Notes: generated by a model not told the origin, from the letters alone. DNA of 64,000 nt from Pseudomonas alliivorans (GCF_017826695.1 NZ_JAFFZW010000003.1:248001-312000); one strand, 5' to 3'. Shown: positions 54,952 to 63,932, numbered from the stretch's first letter. A program made the numbers and translations.

Positions 54952-56793
54952 ATGAGTCAATTGATTCGGGTGCAAGACCTGCGCGTGGTGGCGGACACCG
55001 ACAAGGGTGAGCTGGAAATCGTCAAGGGTGTCAGCTTCGCGCTGGAGAAAGGCGAAGTGCTGGCGCTGATCGGCGAGTCCGGTTCAGGCAAGACCACCAT
55101 CGCCCTGGCGCTGCTGGGCTATGCCCGGCGCGGTTGCAAGCTGGCCGGTGGCGTCGTTCAGGTCGGTGAGCACGACATGCTCAGCCTGCCGGAAAGCCAG
55201 TTGCAAGGCTTGCGCGGCAATCGGGTTTCCTACGTCGCACAAAGCGCGGCGGCGGCCTTCAATCCGGCGAAAAAGCTGATCGATCAAGTGATCGAAGGCG
55301 CATTGATTCATGGTCTGGGCAGCCGCTCGGACCTGCAGCGAAAAGCCGTCGACCTGTTTCGCGACCTGGCATTGCCCAACCCCGAAACCATCGGCCAGCG
55401 GTATCCGCATCAGGTCTCGGGCGGTCAGTTGCAGCGGGTCATGGCAGCGATGGCGCTGATCAGTGACCCGCTGCTGGTGATCCTCGACGAGCCGACCACT
55501 GCGCTGGATGTGACCACCCAGATCGACGTGCTGCGTGCCTTCAAGCGCGTGGTGCGGGATCGCGGCGCAACGGCCGTCTATGTCTCCCATGACCTTGCGG
55601 TAGTGGCGCAGATGGCCGACCAGATCGTCGTGCTCAATGGCGGCAGAATCATCGAACAGGGCAGCACGGCGGCGTTGCTCAAGGGGCCGGAAGACGAATA
55701 CACGCGCAGCCTGCTCGCCGCCGCCCGTCCCGACGCGAAACTGTCGCCGGCCAGTGACATGGTCAAAGACAGCACGCTGCTGACCATCAAGGGCCTGACC
55801 GCAGGCTACGGCAAGAAAAACCTGCAAGGCATGCCGATGATCCGTGTGCTGGAAGACATCGATTTGACCATTCGTCGTGGTCAGGCCATCGGTGTGATCG
55901 GCGAGTCGGGCTCGGGCAAGTCGACCCTGGCCCGTGTGGTCGCCGGTCTGCTGGATCCTGCACAAGGCAGCCTGACGTTCGATGGAGCGCCGTTGTCCGG
56001 CGACCTGGCCGGACGGACGAAAGAACAGTTTCGTCGTATTCAGATGGTGTTCCAGAACGCCGACACTGCGCTCAACCCGATGCACAACGTCAGCGCGATT
56101 CTGGCGCGCCCGCTGAAGATGTATTTCAACCTCAAGGGCAAGGCGCTACGTGATCGCATCCACGAGTTGATGGACCTGGTGCGTCTGCCACGCGAACTGG
56201 CCGACCGGCGTCCCAACGAACTGTCCGGCGGCCAGAAGCAGCGCGTCAACCTGGCCCGTGCGCTTGCAGCCAAGCCGGACCTGATCCTGTGCGACGAAGT
56301 CACTTCGGCGCTGGATACCGTGGTCGGTGCCTGCATTCTCGAACTGCTTGGCGACCTGCGGCGCAAGCTGGGCGTTTCCTACCTGTTCATCAGCCATGAC
56401 ATTTCCACCGTGCGCGCACTGTGCGATGACATCGTGGTGATGTACAGCGGTCACAAGGTCGAAGAGGGCAGCCGTGACGCCTTCAGTCAGACGCCTTTTC
56501 ATCCCTACACCGACCTGCTGGTGCATTCGGTGCCGGAGCTGCGTCAAGGCTGGCTGGAAGGCTGCGGCGTGACCAGTGGCAAGCTGCCACCCATCAGCGC
56601 GCCGTCGAACACCCCCGAGCTGTGCACCTTCCTCAATCGCTGCCCTGTGCGCATCGAGGGCTTGTGCAACAAGACCGCGCCGGGTCGTCGCTTCATTGCA
56701 GGCGGCAGCGAAATCCTTTGCCACCGCGACAGCGGCGAGTTGCAGGAACGTCAGAACGATCTGGACCCCGTCACCGTAGGAGCCTACGCATGA
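54952..56793 (+). CDS. Fused double ABC ATPase (DppD-DppF type)
   Basis: The 613 residues contain two complete nucleotide-binding domains. Walker A sites are GESGSGKTT (41-49) and GESGSGKST (about 317-325), signatures are VSGGQLQRVMAAMAL and LSGGQKQRVNLARAL, and Walker B sites are LLVILDEPTTALD and LILCDEVTSALD. A C-terminal Cys-rich oligopeptide-transporter extension (CTFLNRCPVRIEGLCNKTAP) follows. Dipeptide systems more often have two separate ATPase genes; here they are one. It overlaps the next gene by four bases. Confidence 0.94.
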   Translation: MSQLIRVQDLRVVADTDKGELEIVKGVSFALEKGEVLALIGESGSGKTTIALALLGYARRGCKLAGGVVQVGEHDMLSLPESQLQGLRGNRVSYVAQSAAAAFNPAKKLIDQVIEGALIHGLGSRSDLQRKAVDLFRDLALPNPETIGQRYPHQVSGGQLQRVMAAMALISDPLLVILDEPTTALDVTTQIDVLRAFKRVVRDRGATAVYVSHDLAVVAQMADQIVVLNGGRIIEQGSTAALLKGPEDEYTRSLLAAARPDAKLSPASDMVKDSTLLTIKGLTAGYGKKNLQGMPMIRVLEDIDLTIRRGQAIGVIGESGSGKSTLARVVAGLLDPAQGSLTFDGAPLSGDLAGRTKEQFRRIQMVFQNADTALNPMHNVSAILARPLKMYFNLKGKALRDRIHELMDLVRLPRELADRRPNELSGGQKQRVNLARALAAKPDLILCDEVTSALDTVVGACILELLGDLRRKLGVSYLFISHDISTVRALCDDIVVMYSGHKVEEGSRDAFSQTPFHPYTDLLVHSVPELRQGWLEGCGVTSGKLPPISAPSNTPELCTFLNRCPVRIEGLCNKTAPGRRFIAGGSEILCHRDSGELQERQNDLDPVTVGAYA

Positions 56794-57101
56794 GTGGCCG
56801 TTTTGTAAGATTGGGCGAGCGTGATCGGCCGGTCGTCAACCTGATCGTCGACGGCGCACCTGTCGAAGCCTTGCAGGGCGACACCCTCATGGTCGCGCTG
56901 CTGACCGGAGGCACTGCCTTGCGCCAGTCCGAGTTCGACTCGGGGCGTCGGGCGGGCTTCTGTCTGATGGGCGCCTGTCAGGATTGCTGGGTCTGGACCC
57001 GCAGTGGCGAACGCCTGCGCGCCTGCTCCAACGAGGTCCGCGACGGACTCGATATCGTCACCACCCAACCGGAGGCGAAATGGCCACTTCTCCACGGCTG
57101 A
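56790..57101 (+). CDS. [2Fe-2S] small subunit of a multi-subunit flavoprotein dehydrogenase (HcnA/opine-oxidase gamma-like)
   Basis: This 103-residue Fer2_4-type domain begins MSGRFVRLGERDRPVVNLIV and has four cysteines as cluster ligands (Cys58, 63, 66 and 79 in GFCLMGACQDCWVWT and LRACSNEV). In opine oxidases, D-hydroxyproline dehydrogenase and HcnABC, this small subunit transfers electrons between the two flavin subunits. It overlaps the ATPase gene upstream (ATGA) and the next gene by 22 bases, supporting a single complex. Confidence 0.88.
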   Translation: MSGRFVRLGERDRPVVNLIVDGAPVEALQGDTLMVALLTGGTALRQSEFDSGRRAGFCLMGACQDCWVWTRSGERLRACSNEVRDGLDIVTTQPEAKWPLLHG

Positions 57102-58489
57102 AAATCAGTCACGCCGCCAGCCCGCGTGTGGCCATCGTCGGCGCCGGTCCTGCGGGCACTCGCTGCGCCGAAACCCTTTTGGCGGCTGGCATCAAACCGA
57201 TTCTGATCGATGAGAACCGCCGCGACGGCGGGCAGATCTACCGTCGCCAGCCCGAAGGCTTCAAACGTGATTATTCGGCGCTGTACGGCACTGAAGCGGC
57301 CAAGGCGCGCGACCTGCACGAAAGCTTCGATCGCTTGCGCAGCCAGATCGATTATCGCCCCGACACCCTGGCCTGGAACCTGACGGCAGGCCAGCTCTGC
57401 TGCGTCAGCAAGGGTTTGCATTCGGTGGTGGAGTACGACGCGTTGATTCTCTGCGCAGGAGCTACCGACCGCCTGATGCCGATCAAAGGCTGGCAACTCG
57501 CAGGAACCTATAGTCTGGGCGGCTCGCAGATCGCGCTCAAGTCGCAGTCGGTTTCCATCGGCAGCCGTGTAGTGTTCATGGGCAGCGGCCCGTTGCTGTA
57601 TCTGGTCGCCAGCCAATACGTCAAAGCCGGTGCCGACGTGGCGGCGGTGCTCGACACCTCGCCCTTCAGCAAGCGCATCGGCGCGATGCCCAAGCTGCTG
57701 TCTCGTCCGGGTCTGTTGTTCAACGGCATGAAGTTGCTTGCTGAGTTGTATCGCGCCAAGGTGCCGGTGCACCTGGGAATCACGCCTGAAGAAATTCTGG
57801 GTGACGAAAAGGACGGTGTTACCGGCGTGCGCGTGAGACTCGCCAATGGCAAGGCTCTGACCGTCGATTGCGATGCACTGGCGCTGGGTTATCACTTGCG
57901 ACCTGAAACTCAACTGGCTGATCTCGCCGGTTGCGGTCTGCGTTTCGACGAAGTGTCGGGGCAATGGGTGCTGGCAGTCGATGACGACGGACGCACCTCG
58001 GTCTCAGGCGTCTATGCCGCAGGCGATGGCGCGAAAATTCGCGGTGCCGATGCGGCCGAACAGGCCGGGCGACTGGCCGCGCTGACCGTGCTGGCCGACC
58101 TCGGCAAGCCTGTGGATAACCAGCGTGTGGATAACCTTCGCCAGCATCTGGAGGTCATGGATCGCTTTCGTGTCGGGTTGATGGAAGCCTTTCCGTGGCC
58201 GTCTGCGCAGGCGAAGGCGTTGCCTGATGAAGCCATTATCTGTCGCTGCGAAATGATCAGCGCGGGCGAACTGCGCGGCGTGGTCCATGAGAAGGGCGCC
58301 TGCGAAGTCAACCGCGCCAAGGCCTTCAGCCGGGTCGGCATGGGGCGCTGCCAAGGGCGTTATTGCTCGCAGGCCGGGGCTGAAGTGATCGCTGCCGAAT
58401 CTGGCGTACCGGTCGAGCAGGTCGGTCGTCAACGCGGTCAGGCTCCGGTCAAACCGTTGTCGATGATGACAGACGAGGTGGTGTCATGA
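57080..58489 (+). CDS. FAD/NAD(P)-type large subunit of the same dehydrogenase (HcnB/OoxA-like)
   Basis: The product has 469 residues. The N-terminal FAD motif is RVAIVGAGPAGTRCAETLLA, a second dinucleotide site is VVFMGSGPLLYLVASQYV, and GVYAAGDGAKIRGADAAEQA closes the FAD domain. The C-terminus has a BFD-like [2Fe-2S] cysteine set, ICRCEM and GRCQGRYCS. This is the arrangement of OoxA/HcnB/HpdA-like subunits. GGAGG lies five bases before the ATG at 57080. It overlaps the HcnC-like gene by four bases. Confidence 0.88.
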   Translation: MATSPRLKISHAASPRVAIVGAGPAGTRCAETLLAAGIKPILIDENRRDGGQIYRRQPEGFKRDYSALYGTEAAKARDLHESFDRLRSQIDYRPDTLAWNLTAGQLCCVSKGLHSVVEYDALILCAGATDRLMPIKGWQLAGTYSLGGSQIALKSQSVSIGSRVVFMGSGPLLYLVASQYVKAGADVAAVLDTSPFSKRIGAMPKLLSRPGLLFNGMKLLAELYRAKVPVHLGITPEEILGDEKDGVTGVRVRLANGKALTVDCDALALGYHLRPETQLADLAGCGLRFDEVSGQWVLAVDDDGRTSVSGVYAAGDGAKIRGADAAEQAGRLAALTVLADLGKPVDNQRVDNLRQHLEVMDRFRVGLMEAFPWPSAQAKALPDEAIICRCEMISAGELRGVVHEKGACEVNRAKAFSRVGMGRCQGRYCSQAGAEVIAAESGVPVEQVGRQRGQAPVKPLSMMTDEVVS

Positions 58490-59640
58490 AGCAGCCCAAG
58501 GTCGATGTAGTGATTGTCGGTGGCGGCGTGATGGGTGCGGCGTCTTCGTTCTTTCTGCGCCAGCGCGGCAAGTCGGTGACGCTGCTGGAGCGCGACGTGA
58601 TCGGCCAGTACGCCAGCGGCGTCAATTTCGGCAACGTGCGCCGGCAGGGTCGTCATCTGGATCAACTGGAGTTGGCCAACCGCTCGTTTGCGCTGTGGAA
58701 GCGACTGCCACAGCTGATTGGCGAGGACCTCGAATTTCTGCCCAGCGGCCACATGCGGGTCTGCTACCGCGAAGATGAAATCGAAGAGCTCGACGCCTAT
58801 GCTGCGGCACCTCAGGCGCGAGAGCTGGACCTGAAGGTCTATCGTGGCAAGGAACTGCACGAGCGTTTTCCGTTTCTGGGGCCGGACGTAAAAGGCGGCT
58901 CATACGCGCCACATGACGGCCACGCCAACCCGCGTCTCGCCGCACCTGCCTGGGCCCGTGCTGCGATACGTGCTGGCGCTCGAATCGAAGAGCGCACCGA
59001 AGTGCTGCACGTCGAAAAAGTCGGCAAGGAATTCCAGATCACGACCACCGATGGTCGAGTTTTCACTGCTGATCAATTATTGATCACCGCCGGTGCCTGG
59101 GGCGAGAAGCTCTCGTCGCAGTTCGGCGAGCCGGTGCCGCTGGAAACCTTCGGCCCGCAAATGTCTGTCACCGAGCCAGTGCCTTACGCGCTGCCAACAG
59201 TGATTGGCGTGTTCACCAAAATCCCCCACGAGGTGGTGTATTACCGCCAGATCGCGCGCGGCAATATCGTGATCGGTGGCGGCGTGCGCACCAGGCCGGA
59301 CATGGTCAACCGCCGTGCGTACTTCGACCCGAACAGCCTCATCAATCACATGCAGCAGATGCGCCGTCTGTTGCCCGGCGTCGGTAACCTGAACATCATT
59401 CGCGTGTGGAGCGGCATTGAAAGCTACACGCCGGACTCGTTGCCGATCATGGGCCCCAGCGGCAAGGTCGACGGCCTGTACTACGCGTTCGGCTTCTGCG
59501 GCCACGGCTTCCAGCTCGGCCCTGGCGTGGGCGATGTGATGGCTGAACTGATCAGCACTGGCAGTACCAGCACGCTGATCAGTCCGTTCGATATCCGCCG
59601 TTTCGCCGCCTTCTCAGAACTTGCGAGTAAAGCCTCATGA
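58486..59640 (+). CDS. FAD-dependent DAO-family catalytic subunit of the same dehydrogenase (HcnC/OoxB-like)
   Basis: The product has 384 residues. It has VDVVIVGGGVMGAASSFFLR (6-25), QYASGVNFGNVRRQGRHLDQ at the flavin face, and the C-terminal GIESYTPDSLPIMGPSGK and FGFCGHGFQLGPGVGDVMAE typical of D-amino-acid/sarcosine oxidase relatives. It is likely the subunit that oxidises the C-N bond of the substrate, passing electrons through the small [2Fe-2S] subunit. It is not a real hydrogen cyanide synthase gene on context grounds. It overlaps the M20 gene (ATGA). Confidence 0.88.
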   Translation: MKQPKVDVVIVGGGVMGAASSFFLRQRGKSVTLLERDVIGQYASGVNFGNVRRQGRHLDQLELANRSFALWKRLPQLIGEDLEFLPSGHMRVCYREDEIEELDAYAAAPQARELDLKVYRGKELHERFPFLGPDVKGGSYAPHDGHANPRLAAPAWARAAIRAGARIEERTEVLHVEKVGKEFQITTTDGRVFTADQLLITAGAWGEKLSSQFGEPVPLETFGPQMSVTEPVPYALPTVIGVFTKIPHEVVYYRQIARGNIVIGGGVRTRPDMVNRRAYFDPNSLINHMQQMRRLLPGVGNLNIIRVWSGIESYTPDSLPIMGPSGKVDGLYYAFGFCGHGFQLGPGVGDVMAELISTGSTSTLISPFDIRRFAAFSELASKAS

Positions 59641-60794
59641 CACCGCGTGCGCTGGACATCTTTAAACGTCTGATTGCCTTCGAAACCGTGTCGTCGGAGC
59701 CGAACATGGCGCTGATCGAGTACGTTCGCGACCTGTTGGCGACCAAGGGCATCGAGTCACTGATCGTCAGGGACGAGACCGGCAAGAAGGCCAACCTGTT
59801 TGCCAGCACCGGTCCGCGAGAGCAGCCCGGCGTGCTGCTCTCCGGGCACACAGACGTCGTGCCCGCCGCTGGACAGGCGTGGACCGTACCGCCGTTTCAG
59901 GCAACGTTGCGTGACGGGCGCATCTACGGGCGCGGCACCTGCGACATGAAAGGCTTCATCGCGCTGGCCATCGACGCCATGCTCGATGCCGCCGACATGA
60001 CCCTGACCCGCCCGCTGCAACTGGCGTTGTCCCACGATGAAGAAATCGGCTGTGTCGGCGTGCGGCGTTTGCTGGATGTGCTGCATCTGGCGCCTGTACG
60101 TCCGTTTCTGTGTGTAGTGGGTGAGCCGACGCTGATGCAGTTCGCGGTCGGTCACAAAGGCAAGAGTTCGTACCGCACTTACTGCCGGGGCCAGGAAGCG
60201 CATTCCTCGCTGGCGCCGCGTGCGGTCAACGCCATTCACCTGGCCAGCGACTTCATTGCCGAGCTGCGCAAGAGTCAGAAACAGGTCGAGCAACAGGGCG
60301 TGCGTGACGACGGCTACGACATTCCCTATAGCACTGTACACATCGGCCGTATCGATGGCGGCAAGGCGCTGAACATCGTGCCGAACCTCTGCACCCTGGA
60401 ATTCGAATACCGCAACCTGCCGGGCGATGACCCTGACCAGTTGCTGGAGCAGTTGCGTGAGCGCGCCGAAGTGCTGGTGCGTGAAGCCAGGCAGCTGTCC
60501 GGCGTTGCTGCCATCGACATCGAAATCATGAACGAGTATCCAGCGCTGGAGACACATCCCAGCGTTGAAGCCGTGCGCATGCTGCACGCCTTCGCCGAAC
60601 CCGGCACCCGGCACATCAAAGTCTCGTACGGCACCGAAGGCGGCCTGTTCGCCGGGCGTCTCAACGTGCCGGTGGTGGTCTGCGGGCCTGGCTCCATCGA
60701 GCAAGCGCACAAGCCTGACGAGTTCATCGAAGAAAGCCAGATGAACGCCGGCGAGCGTTTTCTGCAAAGTCTGCTGGGCTCGCTGAAGCAGTAG
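59637..60794 (+). CDS. M20-family deacylase, ArgE-like paralog
   Basis: The product has 385 residues with the M20 zinc-site motifs LLSGHTDVVPAAG, GRGTCDMKGFIALAI, LSHDEEIGCVGVR, GEPTLMQFAVGH and EQAHKPDEFIEES. It resembles acetylornithine deacetylase, but the true argE is at 29675 beside argA. Embedded in the catabolic operon, it probably removes an acyl group from an imported or partly processed N-acyl amino acid. It overlaps the upstream gene by four bases. The substrate is unknown. Confidence 0.88.
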   Translation: MTPRALDIFKRLIAFETVSSEPNMALIEYVRDLLATKGIESLIVRDETGKKANLFASTGPREQPGVLLSGHTDVVPAAGQAWTVPPFQATLRDGRIYGRGTCDMKGFIALAIDAMLDAADMTLTRPLQLALSHDEEIGCVGVRRLLDVLHLAPVRPFLCVVGEPTLMQFAVGHKGKSSYRTYCRGQEAHSSLAPRAVNAIHLASDFIAELRKSQKQVEQQGVRDDGYDIPYSTVHIGRIDGGKALNIVPNLCTLEFEYRNLPGDDPDQLLEQLRERAEVLVREARQLSGVAAIDIEIMNEYPALETHPSVEAVRMLHAFAEPGTRHIKVSYGTEGGLFAGRLNVPVVVCGPGSIEQAHKPDEFIEESQMNAGERFLQSLLGSLKQ

Positions 60795-60914
60795 AGGCTG
60801 CCGTGCGGGCGCGAAATTCAGCATCGTTTGCCGCCCGCATTCCCTGCTTTCAGCATCCTGGACTGTGATGGCTGCTTAGACTGGCAGTCATCCCGGAACA
60901 GGACTCGACCGACC

Positions 60915-62372
60915 ATGCTCAAGAACCATTTGAAAGACCCCAGCCTGCTGGTAGAACGCGCCTATGTCGATGGGCAGTGGATCGTGGCCGACGATGGCGC
61001 GACGCTGGACATTACCGACCCGGCTACCGGCGATGTCATCGCACAGGTCCCGGCGCTGCAAGGCGCTGAAACCCGTCGCGCCATCGAAGCCGCCGAGCGC
61101 GCATGGCCGGCCTGGCGAGCCCGCCCGGCCGCCGAGCGTGCAGGTCTGCTGGAGCGCTGGCATCAGGCGATGCTGGAGAACGTCGAAGACCTGGCGCTGA
61201 TCATGACCCTTGAGCAGGGCAAGCCGCTGAACGAGTCCCGCGGTGAAATCCGCTATGGCGCCAGCTTCGTCAAATGGTTCGCCGAAGAAGCGCGCCGCTC
61301 TTATGGCGAAACCATTCCCGCGCCGAGCGCGGACCGCCGGTTGATGACGCTCAAACAGCCGGTCGGCGTTTGCGCCGCCATCACGCCGTGGAATTTCCCC
61401 AACGCAATGATCACCCGCAAGTGCGCGCCAGCCCTGGCGGCGGGCTGCCCGATCATCGTCAAACCCTCGGACCTCACGCCACTGTCGGCGCTGGCACTGG
61501 CGGTGCTGGCCGAGCGCGTGGGCATTCCGGCAGGCGTATTCAACGTCATCACCGGCATGCCAACCGGCATCGGTGAAGAACTGACCGGCAACCCGGTGGT
61601 GCGCAAGATTTCGTTCACCGGCTCGACTGCGGTCGGTCGCCTGTTGATGCGCCAGAGCGCCGAACACATCAAGCGCCTGAGCCTTGAGCTGGGCGGCAAT
61701 GCCCCGTTCATCGTGTTCGACGACGCCGATCTGGAGCAGGCGGTTACCGGCATCATGCTCAGCAAGTTTCGCAACGCCGGACAGACCTGCGTGTGCGCCA
61801 ACCGCATTCTGGTGCAGGACGGCATCTACGACCGTTTCGCCGCACGTCTGGTGGAAGAAGTCGCCAGGCTCAAGGTCGGCAACGGTATGGAAGACGGCGT
61901 GACCATTGGCCCGCTGATCAACCCGGCGGCCGTCAGCAAAGTGGCCCGCCACATCGACGACGCCCTGAGCCAGGGGGCAACACTGCTGTACGGCGGTATA
62001 CCGGACGGCGACAGCCAGTTCGTCCAGCCGACCGTGCTGGGCGATACCCACGCAGGCATGCTGCTGGCCAACGAAGAGACCTTCGGCCCGGTCGCACCGC
62101 TGATGCGGTTTACCGACGAAGCCCAGGCATTGGCACTGGCCAACGCCACGCCTTACGGCCTGGGCGCGTATTACTTCACCCAGGACCTGCGTCGCTCATG
62201 GCGCTTCGGCGAGGCGCTGGAATTCGGCATGGTCGGCCTCAACACCGGCATCATTTCGATGGAAGTCGCGCCGTTCGGCGGCGTCAAACAGTCGGGTCTC
62301 GGCCGTGAAGGCTCCAGTTATGGTCTGGATGAGTACCTGGAAGTGAAGGCGTTTCACGTCGGCGGGCTGTAA
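60915..62372 (+). CDS. NAD(P)-dependent aldehyde dehydrogenase, GabD-like (succinate-semialdehyde dehydrogenase family)
   Basis: The product has 485 residues. The NAD(P)-binding region includes ITPWNFPNAMITRKCAPALA, the general base is E258 in LELGGNAPFIVF, and the catalytic nucleophile is C292 in RNAGQTCVCANRI. The C-terminal GLNTGIISMEVAPFGGVKQS and GREGSSYGLDEYLE are typical of GabD. In this operon it most plausibly oxidises an aldehyde made by one of the flavin enzymes. The gap of 120 bases from the previous gene and a weak ribosome-binding site leave room for separate control. A strong terminator follows. Confidence 0.92.
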   Translation: MLKNHLKDPSLLVERAYVDGQWIVADDGATLDITDPATGDVIAQVPALQGAETRRAIEAAERAWPAWRARPAAERAGLLERWHQAMLENVEDLALIMTLEQGKPLNESRGEIRYGASFVKWFAEEARRSYGETIPAPSADRRLMTLKQPVGVCAAITPWNFPNAMITRKCAPALAAGCPIIVKPSDLTPLSALALAVLAERVGIPAGVFNVITGMPTGIGEELTGNPVVRKISFTGSTAVGRLLMRQSAEHIKRLSLELGGNAPFIVFDDADLEQAVTGIMLSKFRNAGQTCVCANRILVQDGIYDRFAARLVEEVARLKVGNGMEDGVTIGPLINPAAVSKVARHIDDALSQGATLLYGGIPDGDSQFVQPTVLGDTHAGMLLANEETFGPVAPLMRFTDEAQALALANATPYGLGAYYFTQDLRRSWRFGEALEFGMVGLNTGIISMEVAPFGGVKQSGLGREGSSYGLDEYLEVKAFHVGGL

Positions 62373-62401
62373 GGCGCATCTGAAAAACTTCAGGCACCAC
62401 G

Positions 62402-62440
62402 AAAAACGCCGCAGCGCTCAAAGAGCCTGCGGCGTTTTTT
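62402..62440. terminator. Terminator of the catabolic operon
   Basis: AAAAACGCCGCAG and CTGCGGCGTTTTTT form a 10-bp-plus stem around CGCTCAAAGAGC, with an A-tract and T-tract on either side. It serves both the operon and the convergent glutamine-synthetase-like gene. Confidence 0.93.
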
Positions 62441-62455
62441 ACTGCTCAGCCTCAA

Positions 62456-63832
62456 TCAGACTGTATGCAGATACCAGTTGTACTCAAGGTCGGAGATGGA
62501 GTGTTCGAACTCCTCCAGCTCGCTCTCTTTACAGGCCACGAAGATATCGATGTATTTCGGGTCGATGTACTTGGCCATGACGGCGCTGTCGTCCAGCTCA
62601 CGCAATGCATCGCGCAGGTTGTTCGGCAGGCTTTGCTCATGCTGCTCGTAGGAGTTGCCTTCTACCGGCGCGCCTGGCTCGATCTTGTTGACGAGGCCGT
62701 GATGCACGCCTGCCAGCACGGAAGCCATGAGCAGGTACGGGTTGGCATCGGCACCGGCCACGCGGTGTTCGATACGCACGGCATCGGCTGTGCCCGTGGG
62801 AACCCGAATGGCAACGGTACGGTTGTCCAGGCCCCAGGTTGGCGAGTTGGGCACGTAGAACTGGGCACCGAACCGGCGATACGAGTTGACGTTCGGGCAC
62901 AGGAACGCCATCTGCGCCGGCAGGGTCTCGAGCACACCGCCGATCGCATGACGTAATGCGGCGTTCTGCTCGGGATCCTCGCTGGTGAAGATATTCTTGC
63001 CATCGCGATCCAGGATCGAGATGTGGACGTGCAGACCATTACCCGCCTGACCCGGATAGGGCTTGGCCATGAAGGTCGTGTCCATTTCGTGGTCGTAGGC
63101 GATGTTCTTGATCAGACGCTTGAGCAGTACGGCGTAGTCGCACGCCTTGATGGCGTCGGCCACGTGGTGCAGGTTCACTTCGAACTGGGCCGGGGCGCTT
63201 TCCTTGACGATGGCGTCAGCCGGAATGCCCTGCTCTTTCGCACCTTCCAGAATGTCCTGAAGGCAATCGACGTATTCGTCGAGGTCGTCGATCAGGTAGA
63301 CCTGTGTCGAATGCGGTCGTTTGCCGGAGATCGGCGAGCGCGGAGGCTGTGGACGGCCGTTCACGTTCTCCTGATCGATCAGGTAGAACTCCAGCTCGAA
63401 TGCGGCGCAGATGGTCAGGCCCATTTCGTCGAACTTGGCGACGACCTGGCGCAGCACCTCACGCGGGTCGGCGAAGAACGGGTCGCCTTCGAGTTCGTGC
63501 ATGGTCATCAGCAGTTGCGCGGTAGGGCGCTTTTGCCACGGCTCGTTGCACAGGGTGTCGGGGATTGGATAGCAGATTCGGTCAGCATCACCGATGTCCA
63601 GGCCCAGGCCGGTGCTTTCCACCGTAGAGCCATTGATATCCAGAGCAAATAAAGAGGCTGGCAGGTTGATGCCTTTCTCGTAAACCTTATGGAGGCTGGT
63701 GCGTTCGATGCGTTTGCCACGCACCACACCATTCATATCTGCAATAAGAAGGTCAACGTACAGAACCTCAGGATGTTCCTTAAGGAACGCGTTCGCTTCA
63801 TTAAGCTGAACGGCACGCGGGGGTACCGACAT
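62456..63832 (-). CDS. spuB: Glutamine-synthetase-family gamma-glutamylpolyamine synthetase (SpuB/PauA-like)
   Basis: The 458 residues match the glutamylpolyamine synthetases used in polyamine catabolism rather than GlnA itself: VLYVDLLIADMNGVVRGKRI, FALDINGSTVESTGLGLDIG, AAFELEFYLIDQENVNGRPQ, QAGNGLHVHISILDRDGKN and the C-terminal SDLEYNWYLHTV. The GS magnesium and glutamate residues (ELEFY, GNGLHVH, NSYRRFG) are present; an adenylylation-type Tyr loop is not obvious. The enzyme ligates glutamate to putrescine or a related amine with ATP. It is convergent with the catabolic operon, and its own partners probably lie beyond the right edge. Confidence 0.88.
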   Translation of the reverse strand: MSVPPRAVQLNEANAFLKEHPEVLYVDLLIADMNGVVRGKRIERTSLHKVYEKGINLPASLFALDINGSTVESTGLGLDIGDADRICYPIPDTLCNEPWQKRPTAQLLMTMHELEGDPFFADPREVLRQVVAKFDEMGLTICAAFELEFYLIDQENVNGRPQPPRSPISGKRPHSTQVYLIDDLDEYVDCLQDILEGAKEQGIPADAIVKESAPAQFEVNLHHVADAIKACDYAVLLKRLIKNIAYDHEMDTTFMAKPYPGQAGNGLHVHISILDRDGKNIFTSEDPEQNAALRHAIGGVLETLPAQMAFLCPNVNSYRRFGAQFYVPNSPTWGLDNRTVAIRVPTGTADAVRIEHRVAGADANPYLLMASVLAGVHHGLVNKIEPGAPVEGNSYEQHEQSLPNNLRDALRELDDSAVMAKYIDPKYIDIFVACKESELEEFEHSISDLEYNWYLHTV

Positions 63833-63861
63833 GATGCAACACCTTTGTTGTTAAAAATATC

Positions 63862-63875
63862 AATCATCAATGATT
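63862..63875. promoter_or_regulatory. AATCAT-CA-ATGATT palindrome upstream of the SpuB-like gene
   Basis: A perfect inverted repeat with 6-base arms lies about 30 bases upstream of the SpuB-like ATG, in an AT-rich stretch likely to be its promoter or leader. No regulator is assigned. Confidence 0.35.
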
Positions 63876-63932
63876 ACGGGTCTCAGTCAATCCGAAAGCC
63901 ATGATGAAGTCAATAGAGCCTTTATGTGCCCT

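Noticed and set aside
56790..59640. Hydrogen cyanide synthase operon hcnABC
   Set aside because: Subunit layout is alike, but the genes sit inside a transporter-deacylase-aldehyde dehydrogenase operon, which points to catabolism rather than cyanogenesis.
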